Part shown: positions 1 through 6,374 of the stretch, piece by piece
How the letters are laid out: each line of letters opens with the position of its first letter
How positions within the stretch are numbered: the stretch's first letter is position 1
From: an uncultured Peptoniphilus sp.
GTDB lineage: Bacteria; Bacillota; Clostridia; Tissierellales; Peptoniphilaceae
NCBI GenBank assembly: GCA_902489255.1
Contig: CABTZF010000015.1
Coordinates: forward strand, 1-43,643
Length of the DNA stretch: 43,643 nucleotides
Direction: 5' to 3'
Notes under the pieces: model-generated
Told to the model about the DNA's origin: nothing
Database searches by the model: none
What the model saw: the letters and a program-made list of their open reading frames with translations, nothing else
Position numbers and translations under genes: made by a program

Positions 1-32
1 GTATTTTTAAATTCTCTTTCAATATTTGTCAT
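1..32 (-). CDS. N-terminal fragment of an early-operon gene, truncated by the window edge
   Basis: An ATG at 32-30 on the minus strand follows a good ribosome binding site (TAAAGGAG, 41-48) and opens a frame of about ten codons (MTNIEREFKN) that runs off the window. It is co-directional with the small leftward genes to its right and is probably the next gene of the same early operon. Too little is visible to name a product. Confidence 0.5.
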   Translation of the reverse strand, partial: MTNIEREFKN

Positions 33-52
33 TTTCAAAACTCCTTTATTTG

Positions 53-120
53 TGTTATAATAAAGGCAAGATAATAATTCTTAAGTCCTTGAGTTTTGGT
101 CGACCTGGGACTTTTTTTCT
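53..120 (+). ncRNA. candidate small RNA (promoter plus hairpin and T-run)
   Basis: Between two leftward genes there is a rightward extended -10 box (TG, one base, TATAAT; 53-61). About 25 bases later comes a 6-bp stem, AAGTCC (83-88) with GGACTT (108-113), whose large loop contains the palindrome GGTCGACC (98-105), followed by a run of seven T and then CTT. This would make a transcript of roughly 50 nt that reads against the leftward operon. No good -35 is visible and the stem is short, so this is a tentative call. Confidence 0.3.
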
Positions 121-149
121 TGCCCTTATGTAGTTTAAAATCTCTATCA

Positions 150-365
150 TCAGCCAAAACAAACCCAACCCATGAAAAAACTTATATAGAATCCTAAAGC
201 ACCTAAAACCGTGTAAAGCATAATCGTGATGCCCCTAATAGTATTTCTTTTTTTTCTACTTTTTTCTAAAAGCACCGCAGTTTTCTTCCTTAACTCTTCA
301 GCCTTTTTAGCCTGATTCTTAAGATAATTTCTTCTAGTAATTAGAATTTTCATTTCCTCTGTCAT
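150..365 (-). CDS. small coiled-coil membrane protein of the element
   Basis: This 71-residue protein has a basic, Lys/Arg-rich amphipathic N-terminal half (about residues 5-45, likely a helix or coiled coil) and one hydrophobic segment near residues 47-67, ending in a short tail. The start is an ATG behind a strong site (AGGAGGAG). It lies 12 bp after the 72-residue gene in the leftward early operon. I do not recognise a family. Small one-helix proteins of this kind are common in phage early regions, but no function can be assigned. Confidence 0.6.
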   Translation of the reverse strand: MTEEMKILITRRNYLKNQAKKAEELRKKTAVLLEKSRKKRNTIRGITIMLYTVLGALGFYISFFMGWVCFG

Positions 366-377
366 TTTTTACTCCTC

Positions 378-596
378 CTACTTTAGGTATATCCAACACT
401 TATTACCTATATGTTTTTCTGTCTTTATAACTTCCTCATCATTAGCTATAGAGCTTAATGCATATGTTTCATGTGATTCAGGAATTTCTGTATATATGGT
501 ATTTCTGTGTCTATTAAAGAAATCTGATTTATCATATGGCAGTTCTAAGCCATGCAAGTCTTTCATTTTATTTATGAATTTTTCTTTTTTATTCAT
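378..596 (-). CDS. hypothetical small protein of the element
   Basis: This is a 72-residue, soluble-looking protein with no membrane segment or signal peptide. The start ATG follows AAGGTGAGGTGA closely. It sits 11 bp downstream of the excisionase-like gene and 12 bp upstream of the coiled-coil membrane protein, so it is clearly part of the leftward operon. No motif is recognised; the tail (KCWIYLK) and a central Glu/His-rich stretch are the only distinctive features. Confidence 0.55.
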   Translation of the reverse strand: MNKKEKFINKMKDLHGLELPYDKSDFFNRHRNTIYTEIPESHETYALSSIANDEEVIKTEKHIGNKCWIYLK

Positions 597-607
597 TTCA
601 CCTCACC

Positions 608-796
608 TTAAATTCTAATGCCTTGTTTTGACATTTCTTTCAGCCATGCTAAAACCTCATCTTTAAAAAAATACATCCTGTTACCTGATCTTAATTTTGG
701 AAAATCTGGATACTCTTTAGCTAATTTCCTTATCCTATGTTCCCCTATTGGAATTTTCTCGGAGAGTTCCTTAGCAGTCATTAATGAATCTTCCAT
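608..796 (-). CDS. excisionase/AlpA-like helix-turn-helix protein
   Basis: This is a 62-residue protein of the helix-turn-helix type 17 / MerR-like excisionase class. Its core runs TAKELSEKIPIGEHRIRKLA, then a basic wing with RSGNRMYFFKDEVLAWL, the usual pattern for Xis or AlpA-like DNA-binding proteins. I chose the ATG at 796 because AGGTG lies 6 bp before it; an in-frame GTG at 805 would be too close to that site. Such proteins direct integrase toward excision or activate early genes. Its place in the leftward operon, opposite the integrase operon, fits a role in excision or early control. Xis versus transcription activator cannot be decided from sequence. Confidence 0.7.
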   Translation of the reverse strand: MEDSLMTAKELSEKIPIGEHRIRKLAKEYPDFPKLRSGNRMYFFKDEVLAWLKEMSKQGIRI

Positions 797-823
797 TTTA
801 TTCACCTACCTTTATTTTAAATT

Positions 824-849
824 TGCTATAATCACCCTAAGGAGGTGAT
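824..849 (+). promoter_or_regulatory. extended -10 promoter with ribosome binding site at the transcript start
   Basis: TGCTATAAT (824-832) is a perfect extended -10, and AAGGAGGTGAT (839-849) begins about where transcription should start. The mRNA would therefore have almost no leader before its Shine-Dalgarno sequence. The promoter faces right, against the leftward operon, and its -35 is weak. Confidence 0.55.
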
Positions 850-853
850 TATA

Positions 854-1090
854 TTGAAAATATACGCATGTTTACTTGGCGAATGGGTTTGCCTAAATGA
901 TGACCCCAATGCCACAATAGGCAATAACGGTCAATCCCCAATTACTTGGTACAAAGAAAACAGCGAAATCTGGGCACCATTCAAGCGTAAAGACGAACAT
1001 ATTTATACACAACTAGATTATGTTCATATTTTTTTCAAAGGAACAGATTACAGAATAAACCCTATTTTCATTCAAATTGTAGTCATTTAG
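854..1090 (+). CDS. hypothetical small phage-type protein, TTG start
   Basis: This 78-residue protein is encoded opposite the surrounding leftward genes. I chose TTG at 854 because AAGGAGGTGAT lies 4-8 bp before it; the GTG at 845 falls inside that site and cannot be the start. The protein is rich in aromatic residues (WVCLNDDPNA, ITWYKEN, DYVHIFFKG) and has no obvious membrane helix or known motif. Its last codons overlap the 3' end of the convergent 63-residue gene by 4 bp. A dedicated promoter and strong ribosome binding site argue that it is real. A lysogenic-state moron is one possibility; no function can be assigned. Confidence 0.6.
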   Translation: MKIYACLLGEWVCLNDDPNATIGNNGQSPITWYKENSEIWAPFKRKDEHIYTQLDYVHIFFKGTDYRINPIFIQIVVI

Positions 1091-1278
1091 TTTTCCACAT
1101 CAATAAATGGAAAAGACTCTAGCTTATTGACTATTAAACTAACATCAAAGTCGTCAAGTTTTAATTTGGCGGCTTTTTCTCTTTCTCTCTCTGAAACAGC
1201 CTTGTTCAGTTCAAACCACTCTAAAGATGTAAACTTTTGTCTAAAATTTAAAAAATCCAGAATATCTTTCTTCTTCAT
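1087..1278 (-). CDS. hypothetical small protein of the early operon
   Basis: This is a 63-residue acidic and basic mixed protein with a predicted helical middle (residues 20-42, rich in Glu, Arg, Lys). The ATG start has an excellent AGGAGGTG site. It follows the Cro-like regulator by 21 bp and ends convergently with the rightward 78-residue gene. No family is recognised. Confidence 0.55.
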   Translation of the reverse strand: MKKKDILDFLNFRQKFTSLEWFELNKAVSEREREKAAKLKLDDFDVSLIVNKLESFPFIDVEN

Positions 1279-1299
1279 ATTCCACCTCCTAATTTAATT

Positions 1300-1506
1300 T
1301 TAAGTACATTTTGTACAGTTAGAGTATAAAAAAATATCATCTATTCCATAACCAAGGGCATTTGCTATTTTTTTTGCTACTTGTAAAGATGGATTCCTTT
1401 CTCCATTCTCAATAAAACCGATATATTTAGGTGTAACACCTACTAAATTAGCCAACTCTAACTGAGTTAGGTTTTTTTCAATTCTCTTATCTTTAACTTT
1501 ATTCAA
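1300..1506 (-). CDS. Cro-like XRE-family transcriptional regulator
   Basis: This 68-residue protein is essentially a single HTH_3 (XRE) domain: RIEKNLTQLELANLVGVTP is helix 1 to turn, and YIGFIENGERNPSL is the recognition helix and following loop. Initiation is at TTG (1506), 5-6 bp after GAGGTG. It is the first gene of the leftward operon and diverges from the larger CI-like repressor, so a Cro or early-activator role is likely. One palindrome of the same type as the intergenic operators lies inside the last codons of this gene, which suggests autoregulation or DNA looping. Confidence 0.85.
   Translation of the reverse strand: MNKVKDKRIEKNLTQLELANLVGVTPKYIGFIENGERNPSLQVAKKIANALGYGIDDIFLYSNCTKCT
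1304..1316. promoter_or_regulatory. operator-like palindrome (GTACA-N3-TGTAC), intragenic
   Basis: GTACATTTTGTAC is a perfect 5-bp inverted repeat with a 3-bp spacer at the 3' end of the Cro-like gene. It has the same architecture as the two palindromes in the divergent intergenic region about 220 and 290 bp away, which suggests a third repressor-binding site. Role inferred. Confidence 0.55.
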
Positions 1507-1529
1507 ATTATCACCTCAAATCTCTTTAT

Positions 1530-1564
1530 GTACATAGTGTACAGTACAAAATGAAGAATGTCAA
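1530..1564 (-). promoter_or_regulatory. leftward early promoter overlapped by an operator
   Basis: On the minus strand TTGACA (1564-1559), a 17-bp spacer and TACACT (1541-1536) form a good sigma-A promoter for the Cro-like gene and its operon. The palindrome GTACATAGTGTAC (1530-1542) covers the whole -10 box, so a bound repressor would block the polymerase. An overlapping perfect palindrome, TGTACAGTACA (1538-1548), extends into the spacer. Confidence 0.75.
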
Positions 1565-1587
1565 TAGATTTTTTAAAAAATTTATTG

Positions 1588-1606
1588 TATAATGTACTCA
1601 CAGTAC
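1588..1606 (+). promoter_or_regulatory. repressor-gene promoter -10 with adjacent operator
   Basis: TATAAT (1588-1593) is the -10 for the CI-like gene, with no clear -35. The palindrome GTACTCACAGTAC (1594-1606) begins on the next base and covers the expected start of transcription, which suggests the repressor or its Cro-like partner controls this promoter too. The arms differ from the other operators by one base pair (GTACT instead of GTACA), which could set different affinities. Confidence 0.65.
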
Positions 1607-1629
1607 AGAAACAAGAAAGAGAGTAAATT

Positions 1630-1989
1630 ATGGAAGGTAAAATTCTTAAACAATTAAGAGAATTACATAATATGACACAAAAAGAATTAGCAGATAAAGT
1701 AAAAGTAACTCCGAAGGCTATATCTTTTTATGAATTAAATCAAAGAGAGCCCTCAAACGAGCTATTAAAATCTTTTTCACAAATATTTAATGTGTCTGTG
1801 GATTATTTGTTGGGCAACTCATATATTCCAAAAACCCAAGAAACCAAATCCAAAGCTGAAGAATTGGAAGAAGACTTCCCTGAAGGAGTATCTGTACTTT
1901 ATAGAGCAAACAAAAACCTCACACCCGAACAAAAAGAAGTCATGCTAAAAATAATAAAGGCAACTTTTTTTGAAGATGATGAAAAGTAA
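1630..1989 (+). CDS. CI-like XRE-family repressor
   Basis: This 119-residue regulator has an N-terminal HTH_3 domain (residues 5-60; QLRELHNMTQKELADKVKV, then AISFYELNQREP) and an acidic tail of about 55 residues (SKAEELEEDFPEGVSVLYRA). There is no LexA/S24 peptidase domain, so induction would not be by self-cleavage. Short repressors of this type are often removed by an ImmA/IrrE-type protease, and such a gene lies downstream at 3791. The ATG start follows a weak GAGAG site. It is the first gene of the rightward operon and is the likely keeper of the integrated state. Confidence 0.85.
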   Translation: MEGKILKQLRELHNMTQKELADKVKVTPKAISFYELNQREPSNELLKSFSQIFNVSVDYLLGNSYIPKTQETKSKAEELEEDFPEGVSVLYRANKNLTPEQKEVMLKIIKATFFEDDEK

Positions 1990-2010
1990 GATATTTATCA
2001 TATGTATAAC

Positions 2011-2058
2011 AATGTGCACTTCAATGTGCACTTCAATGTGCACTTCAATGTGTATTTT
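2011..2058 (+). repeat. 12-bp tandem repeats (AATGTGCACTTC, 3 perfect plus 1 diverged)
   Basis: Three perfect head-to-tail copies of AATGTGCACTTC start at 2011, 2023 and 2035. A fourth copy at 2047 has drifted after AATGTG. Each copy contains the palindrome GTGCAC. Two further GTGCAT half-matches lie about 75 bp downstream, before the AlbA-domain gene. The 12-bp spacing is near one helical turn, so this may be a protein-binding array controlling the downstream gene. It could also be simple replication slippage. Confidence 0.8.
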
Positions 2059-2181
2059 TGAATTGTATTAGTTGGGTTTATAGCCTTATTTAAAGATAAC
2101 TAAATTTTTAAGCCTGTTTGCTTGTGCATTTAATTGTGCATATCAATGAATTTTTTATTAGAATATTAGGATGATAATTTC

Positions 2182-3726
2182 ATGACAAAAGATGATAACT
2201 TTTTAGAAAAATTAATAATAAATGGAGAAGATGAACATACTGAATTTAAAACTTCAAAAAATAGTGTTCCAAAAGATGTCTTAGAAACAATTAGCTCATT
2301 TAATAATACAGACGGCGGTATTATTGTTCTTGGTATTTCAGAACCTCAACCTCGCCAATACATCATTTCTGGTGTTCAAAATCCAGAGAAGATAAGGACT
2401 GATTTTTTTAATTTACTAAACAATACAAATAAAATAAATAAGAACCTTATAACTAATGATAAGTTTATAATCAAAAATTTCAAACACGAAAATGAAACTA
2501 AGACTTTAATAATAATTGAAGTTCCTAAAGCTAATTACAAAGAAAAACCAATTTATATAAATAATAATCCTTCCCTAACATATATTAGACAGGGTGATGG
2601 AGACTACCAATGTACTGATGATATACTAAGAACTATGTATAGGGACTCCAATAACGAATCCTATGACAGCAAAGTAATAAGAAATTTTAGCCTAGATGAT
2701 TTTGATGATAAAACCATAAAAAATTATAGAAATAAATTTGAAGAAATACATGCTGAGCATCCTTTTAACTCTTTAAATGATGTAGACTTTCTACAAAAAA
2801 TTCATGCTTTATCTATAGACAGATCTAACCCAAATAAAACTTTTATACCTACTGTTGCTGGGTTATTGGTTTTTGGTAAACATACATCTATAAAAGATTA
2901 CCTCCCACATTATAATATCGAATATATTAACAGATCTAAAAGTAATTCTAATTCTTCTTATGAAGATAGAGTAATATATGATGGCTATTGGGGAGAAGAT
3001 AATCTCTTTAACTTTTTATACACCGTTGTTGAAAAATTATATTTAACAACTAATGAGAATTCTGAAATCTACGATGATTCCCTTACAAGAAAGTCTAACT
3101 CAAAATTTAGAATTGCAATAAGGGAAGCTATCGTTAATTCTATTATTCACTGTGATTTTTTAGGTAAAGATGGAATATTAATAATTAGATACTCTGATAA
3201 AATCATTTTTAGAAATAGCGGAACTTTAAGAATAAGTAAAGAGGATTTCTTTTCAGGAGGACATTCAGACCCTAGAAACCACTTTATACAGGAAATGTTT
3301 AGAATGATTAATTTGTGTGAAAAAGCTGGAACTGGGATCCCTAAAATGATGGAGGCTGCTCAAGTTAATAATTATAAGTACCCTGAAATACAAACCGATC
3401 TAGAATCATTTGAATTAATTTTATGGGATACTACATTGATTGATGATTTAAATATTAATAATGACATAGAAAAAGAAATATTAAAATTTGTAATTAAAAA
3501 TAAATTCACTACCGTATCCAAAACAGCAAAATCAATTGGAATACATAGAAATACAGCTTCAAAATATTTAACAAAATTAGCTAATGATAAAATTCTAGAA
3601 AAATCTAAGATGGGAAGAGAACATGTTTTTTCAATAGTTCAATCTAAACAATATGCAAAATATGATTTTATTAATAGTATGTATTCCATTTTAGAAGAAA
3701 TAAGAAGAAACACAAATGGTAAATAA
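2182..3726 (+). CDS. AlbA_2 / HATPase_c_4 domain protein (COG2865, schlafen-like)
   Basis: This 514-residue protein has the three-part layout of COG2865. An N-terminal AlbA_2 (Slfn-type) domain covers about residues 10-145 (EHTEFKTS, FNNTDGGIIVLGI). A GHKL-like HATPase_c_4 segment covers about 300-405 (IREAIVNSIIHCDF, then FSGGHSDPRN and EKAGTGIPKM). A C-terminal winged helix covers about 430-495. Family members are variously annotated as transcriptional regulators or RecG-like helicases; the AlbA_2 fold is also found in defence-associated nucleases. It lies between the repressor and the ImmA-type gene, so it may be lysogeny cargo. The biochemical role is unknown. The start has only a modest AGGATGAT site. 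Confidence 0.8.
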   Translation: MTKDDNFLEKLIINGEDEHTEFKTSKNSVPKDVLETISSFNNTDGGIIVLGISEPQPRQYIISGVQNPEKIRTDFFNLLNNTNKINKNLITNDKFIIKNFKHENETKTLIIIEVPKANYKEKPIYINNNPSLTYIRQGDGDYQCTDDILRTMYRDSNNESYDSKVIRNFSLDDFDDKTIKNYRNKFEEIHAEHPFNSLNDVDFLQKIHALSIDRSNPNKTFIPTVAGLLVFGKHTSIKDYLPHYNIEYINRSKSNSNSSYEDRVIYDGYWGEDNLFNFLYTVVEKLYLTTNENSEIYDDSLTRKSNSKFRIAIREAIVNSIIHCDFLGKDGILIIRYSDKIIFRNSGTLRISKEDFFSGGHSDPRNHFIQEMFRMINLCEKAGTGIPKMMEAAQVNNYKYPEIQTDLESFELILWDTTLIDDLNINNDIEKEILKFVIKNKFTTVSKTAKSIGIHRNTASKYLTKLANDKILEKSKMGREHVFSIVQSKQYAKYDFINSMYSILEEIRRNTNGK

Positions 3727-3790
3727 AAATGAGTATATGGGGATTTATTCCCTATATATTTTTTAATTTTAAAAGAACAAAGGTTTTTAA

Positions 3791-4369
3791 ATGAATGTAT
3801 TAAATTATTATCTACGCTATTCCGTAAGCATGGCAAATTACGTGTACAAAAAAATTACATACGAAGAAAGATTACTACCGATAATGGTTGAAGATATTAT
3901 TAAATATAGACCCGATATAAATATAGTAAAAGGTGATCTGCTGGGCTTGGATGGATATAGCATTTACAATAAATATACTAAAAAATATATTATAGCTCTT
4001 GATGATGTGAATTTTGATTTAAGTCGCCAAAGATTTACCCTTGCTCATGAACTTGGCCATATCTTTTTAAAACATCACACCAAATACAAATATTTGAACA
4101 GCTATGTAAAAGAAAAATCAGCAAATGCCTTTGCAGGAGAACTGTTAATGCCAAGAGAAATTATGTATAAGACCGCTAAGTTTCCTGCTAATTATATTTC
4201 AGGTCTTTATGGAGTAAGTTGTGCAGCTTATAAGAGAAGAAAAGAATTTTTAGAGGAAATTGATAATTTTAGTGAAAAAAATGAAGATGAAAAGTTTTTG
4301 CCTTTTGAAGATTTAATCAAATATACAAAGCACTCTTTATTTTTAAACAATCTAACTTTAAAATTTTAA
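3791..4369 (+). CDS. ImmA/IrrE-family metallopeptidase
   Basis: This 192-residue protein carries the zinc peptidase motif HELGH (residues 86-90) within FTLAHELGHIFLKHH, followed by EKSANAFAGELLMP (108-121) that supplies the third ligand, the usual ImmA/IrrE pattern. ImmA of Bacillus cleaves its element repressor after DNA damage, and IrrE acts similarly on DdrO. Here the likely target is the CI-like repressor encoded two genes upstream, or the Cro-like protein. The ATG at 3791 has AAAGG 7 bp before it. The C-terminal 60 residues are variable in the family and give no further clue. Confidence 0.88.
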   Translation: MNVLNYYLRYSVSMANYVYKKITYEERLLPIMVEDIIKYRPDINIVKGDLLGLDGYSIYNKYTKKYIIALDDVNFDLSRQRFTLAHELGHIFLKHHTKYKYLNSYVKEKSANAFAGELLMPREIMYKTAKFPANYISGLYGVSCAAYKRRKEFLEEIDNFSEKNEDEKFLPFEDLIKYTKHSLFLNNLTLKF

Positions 4370-4391
4370 GTTTAATAAAGGAGTTTTATAA

Positions 4392-6275
4392 ATGAATAGA
4401 TATACTATATTTAAAATTTTATTATTTATATTTTCCGGACTTTTTGTCCTTGCTTTTTATGTAACAGTTAGTGCTGCTACTGAATTGGTGCATTATGTTA
4501 TTGGAATAATTATATTTTTAGTTCCTTCTATTTTATTATTAAAATTGGGGCTCCGGGCATCTAAAAAAGAAAAAAATAAAAATATAGAAATGGATCCCGA
4601 TTTTTATAATAAAAAAGCTGGATTAAAAGAAATTAAGGCAATTAAAAAAAGAAATAACAAAATCGAACATAAATATAAAGATGATAAAAAATCAGATACA
4701 GATACTTCAAATAAATATTATAATTCATCAAAAATACCAATAAAAAAAATTAAAGAAGAAAAAGATAAATCTTATAATCCAAAATTTCATAGAACGGGAA
4801 AAGAAGAAGAACTAGATTTTAATTTTTTCTTTAAATTTAAGGATGAAATAGAAAAATACGAAAATTTAATTTCTGCTTTTATAAAAAGTGATTTTATAGA
4901 AGACACAGTAAAAAGTATTCTGACTTTTGATGATTTTAAAAAGTTCTGCTTTTCAAAAGGGAAAGGTGGAAAACTGTATTTCGAAGATTCTTGGTTAAAT
5001 TGTCATAATAGTAATAATGCTCGTTTTTCTTATAGAAATTGTATTGTCGAGAATTTAGATAATATATGTAAGTATTGTTTGGAGTTACCAACTACAAATT
5101 TATATGACTATCTTTTCTTTGAATCATTAAAAGTTGACAATTTAAAGAATTTATTAAGAGAAAATAACTTAAAGTTATCAGGTAATAAAACAGAATTAAT
5201 TGAAAGATTAATGAAAAATAATATTAATCCAGTAATTGATTCAGTAACAAGAAATGATTTAAATATGAAAGAAGACACTATTAGAAAAAACTTAGACTAT
5301 ATAAATAATAATAAAAAATTGATAAATTCATTGCTTGATGAAGACTTAATAGACAACTCTTTCTATATTGGATTACCTGATACTCAAGATAATCTTCCTG
5401 AAACTTTTATCAAATCAATTCCTAATGAAGTTTTAAATTTACTATGGTTTAAAAATGGACCATTTAAAAACTTCGAAAAACCTACAAATTGCTCAAGCTC
5501 AAAAAATGGAGCACAACTAGGAATAAGTTTTAGTTCTGACGAAGAACCATCCGCCCTTGATGTGTTCTTACCAATAAAAAAAGGGACTGATAATGAAAAA
5601 ATTGGATATTATCCTGCATACTCATATTTAAACGAAATTCAAAGATATAAATATTTAAACTGGCTTAAAGATATTGACCAAGAAATTGACATTTCTTATG
5701 TTTTTATTTTTTATTACGGACTTGAAAGATACTTGTTTACAGATAAGTGGCAAGATGCTTGTAATATGATTTATAAATTGCAAAAAAATCATGCTAATGG
5801 ATCCTTCTATGCCTATTCAAGTGATGCTTTATTAATGACCGCCTTAAAACATAAAGACATATCCTTATTAGAATTGCTTGATAAAGAAAAAATACAACCT
5901 TTAGCATACGCAAGTATAAAAGGTGCTTTATCTAACTCATTTAATGCAAGTGATATTATTTCTTTTGCAAGGCTTGTTGGATGGACTAACAAAAGATATA
6001 TAGATTCAGAATACGCGTTATTTTTAAGCGAATTAGAAAAAGGAATAAATAACAAATTTAATTCTAATGAGTATTATGTAGATCCTTATGAATATAGAAA
6101 TATAAAAACACCAGTTTCATTAATGCTTGCAAATTACTCTCTTAATATAGATGATAGAAAGTTTGAAATCCCCGATATACTTAGTTCTGCAAAAATCAAA
6201 TCAGACTTATATAAATTACTTGAAGAAACACATAACATAGTAAAAGCTATTTTAAGAAAAAGGAGAAATTTATGA
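4392..6275 (+). CDS. membrane-anchored SAP-domain protein of the element
   Basis: This 627-residue protein starts with two closely spaced hydrophobic helices (about residues 6-28 and 34-54). A highly charged Lys/Asp linker (55-140) follows, and then a large cytoplasmic-looking part. A SAP-type helix-extended-helix motif sits at about 244-276 (LKVDNLKNLLRENNL, then GNKTELIERLMKN), typical of nucleic-acid binding. The remaining 350 residues show no recognised domain. It follows the ImmA-type gene by 22 bp and precedes the integrase. A membrane anchor combined with a nucleic-acid-binding motif would suit superinfection exclusion or a defence role, but that is inference only. Confidence 0.7.
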   Translation: MNRYTIFKILLFIFSGLFVLAFYVTVSAATELVHYVIGIIIFLVPSILLLKLGLRASKKEKNKNIEMDPDFYNKKAGLKEIKAIKKRNNKIEHKYKDDKKSDTDTSNKYYNSSKIPIKKIKEEKDKSYNPKFHRTGKEEELDFNFFFKFKDEIEKYENLISAFIKSDFIEDTVKSILTFDDFKKFCFSKGKGGKLYFEDSWLNCHNSNNARFSYRNCIVENLDNICKYCLELPTTNLYDYLFFESLKVDNLKNLLRENNLKLSGNKTELIERLMKNNINPVIDSVTRNDLNMKEDTIRKNLDYINNNKKLINSLLDEDLIDNSFYIGLPDTQDNLPETFIKSIPNEVLNLLWFKNGPFKNFEKPTNCSSSKNGAQLGISFSSDEEPSALDVFLPIKKGTDNEKIGYYPAYSYLNEIQRYKYLNWLKDIDQEIDISYVFIFYYGLERYLFTDKWQDACNMIYKLQKNHANGSFYAYSSDALLMTALKHKDISLLELLDKEKIQPLAYASIKGALSNSFNASDIISFARLVGWTNKRYIDSEYALFLSELEKGINNKFNSNEYYVDPYEYRNIKTPVSLMLANYSLNIDDRKFEIPDILSSAKIKSDLYKLLEETHNIVKAILRKRRNL

Positions 6276-6359
6276 ATAGAGAAAATAATATGATTAGAAA
6301 TTTCGACAGATTCACCTAAACCAAACGACTACTGGTACAGAGCGAAAAAGAAAATATAA
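6272..6359 (+). pseudogene. very short ORF, possibly a frameshifted small gene
   Basis: An ATG at 6272 overlaps the stop of the preceding gene (ATGA) and has a strong AAAAGGAG site, but the frame stops after 15 codons. Another frame continues from about 6306 to a TAA at 6357-6359 and reads SPKPNDYWYRAKKKI, which has a protein-like composition. One frameshift would join the two parts into a peptide of about 28 residues. It could be a decayed small gene or a leader peptide coupled to the integrase, whose ribosome binding site begins 3 bp later. Confidence 0.3.
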
Positions 6360-6374
6360 TAAGAGGTGAAAAAA

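Noticed and set aside
845..853. GTG at 845 as the start of the 78-residue gene
   Set aside because: The codon lies inside the AAGGAGGTGAT ribosome binding site; TTG at 854 is correctly spaced.
2011..2058. Possible CRISPR array
   Set aside because: The 12-bp units abut with no spacers, the number of units is four, and no cas gene is present.
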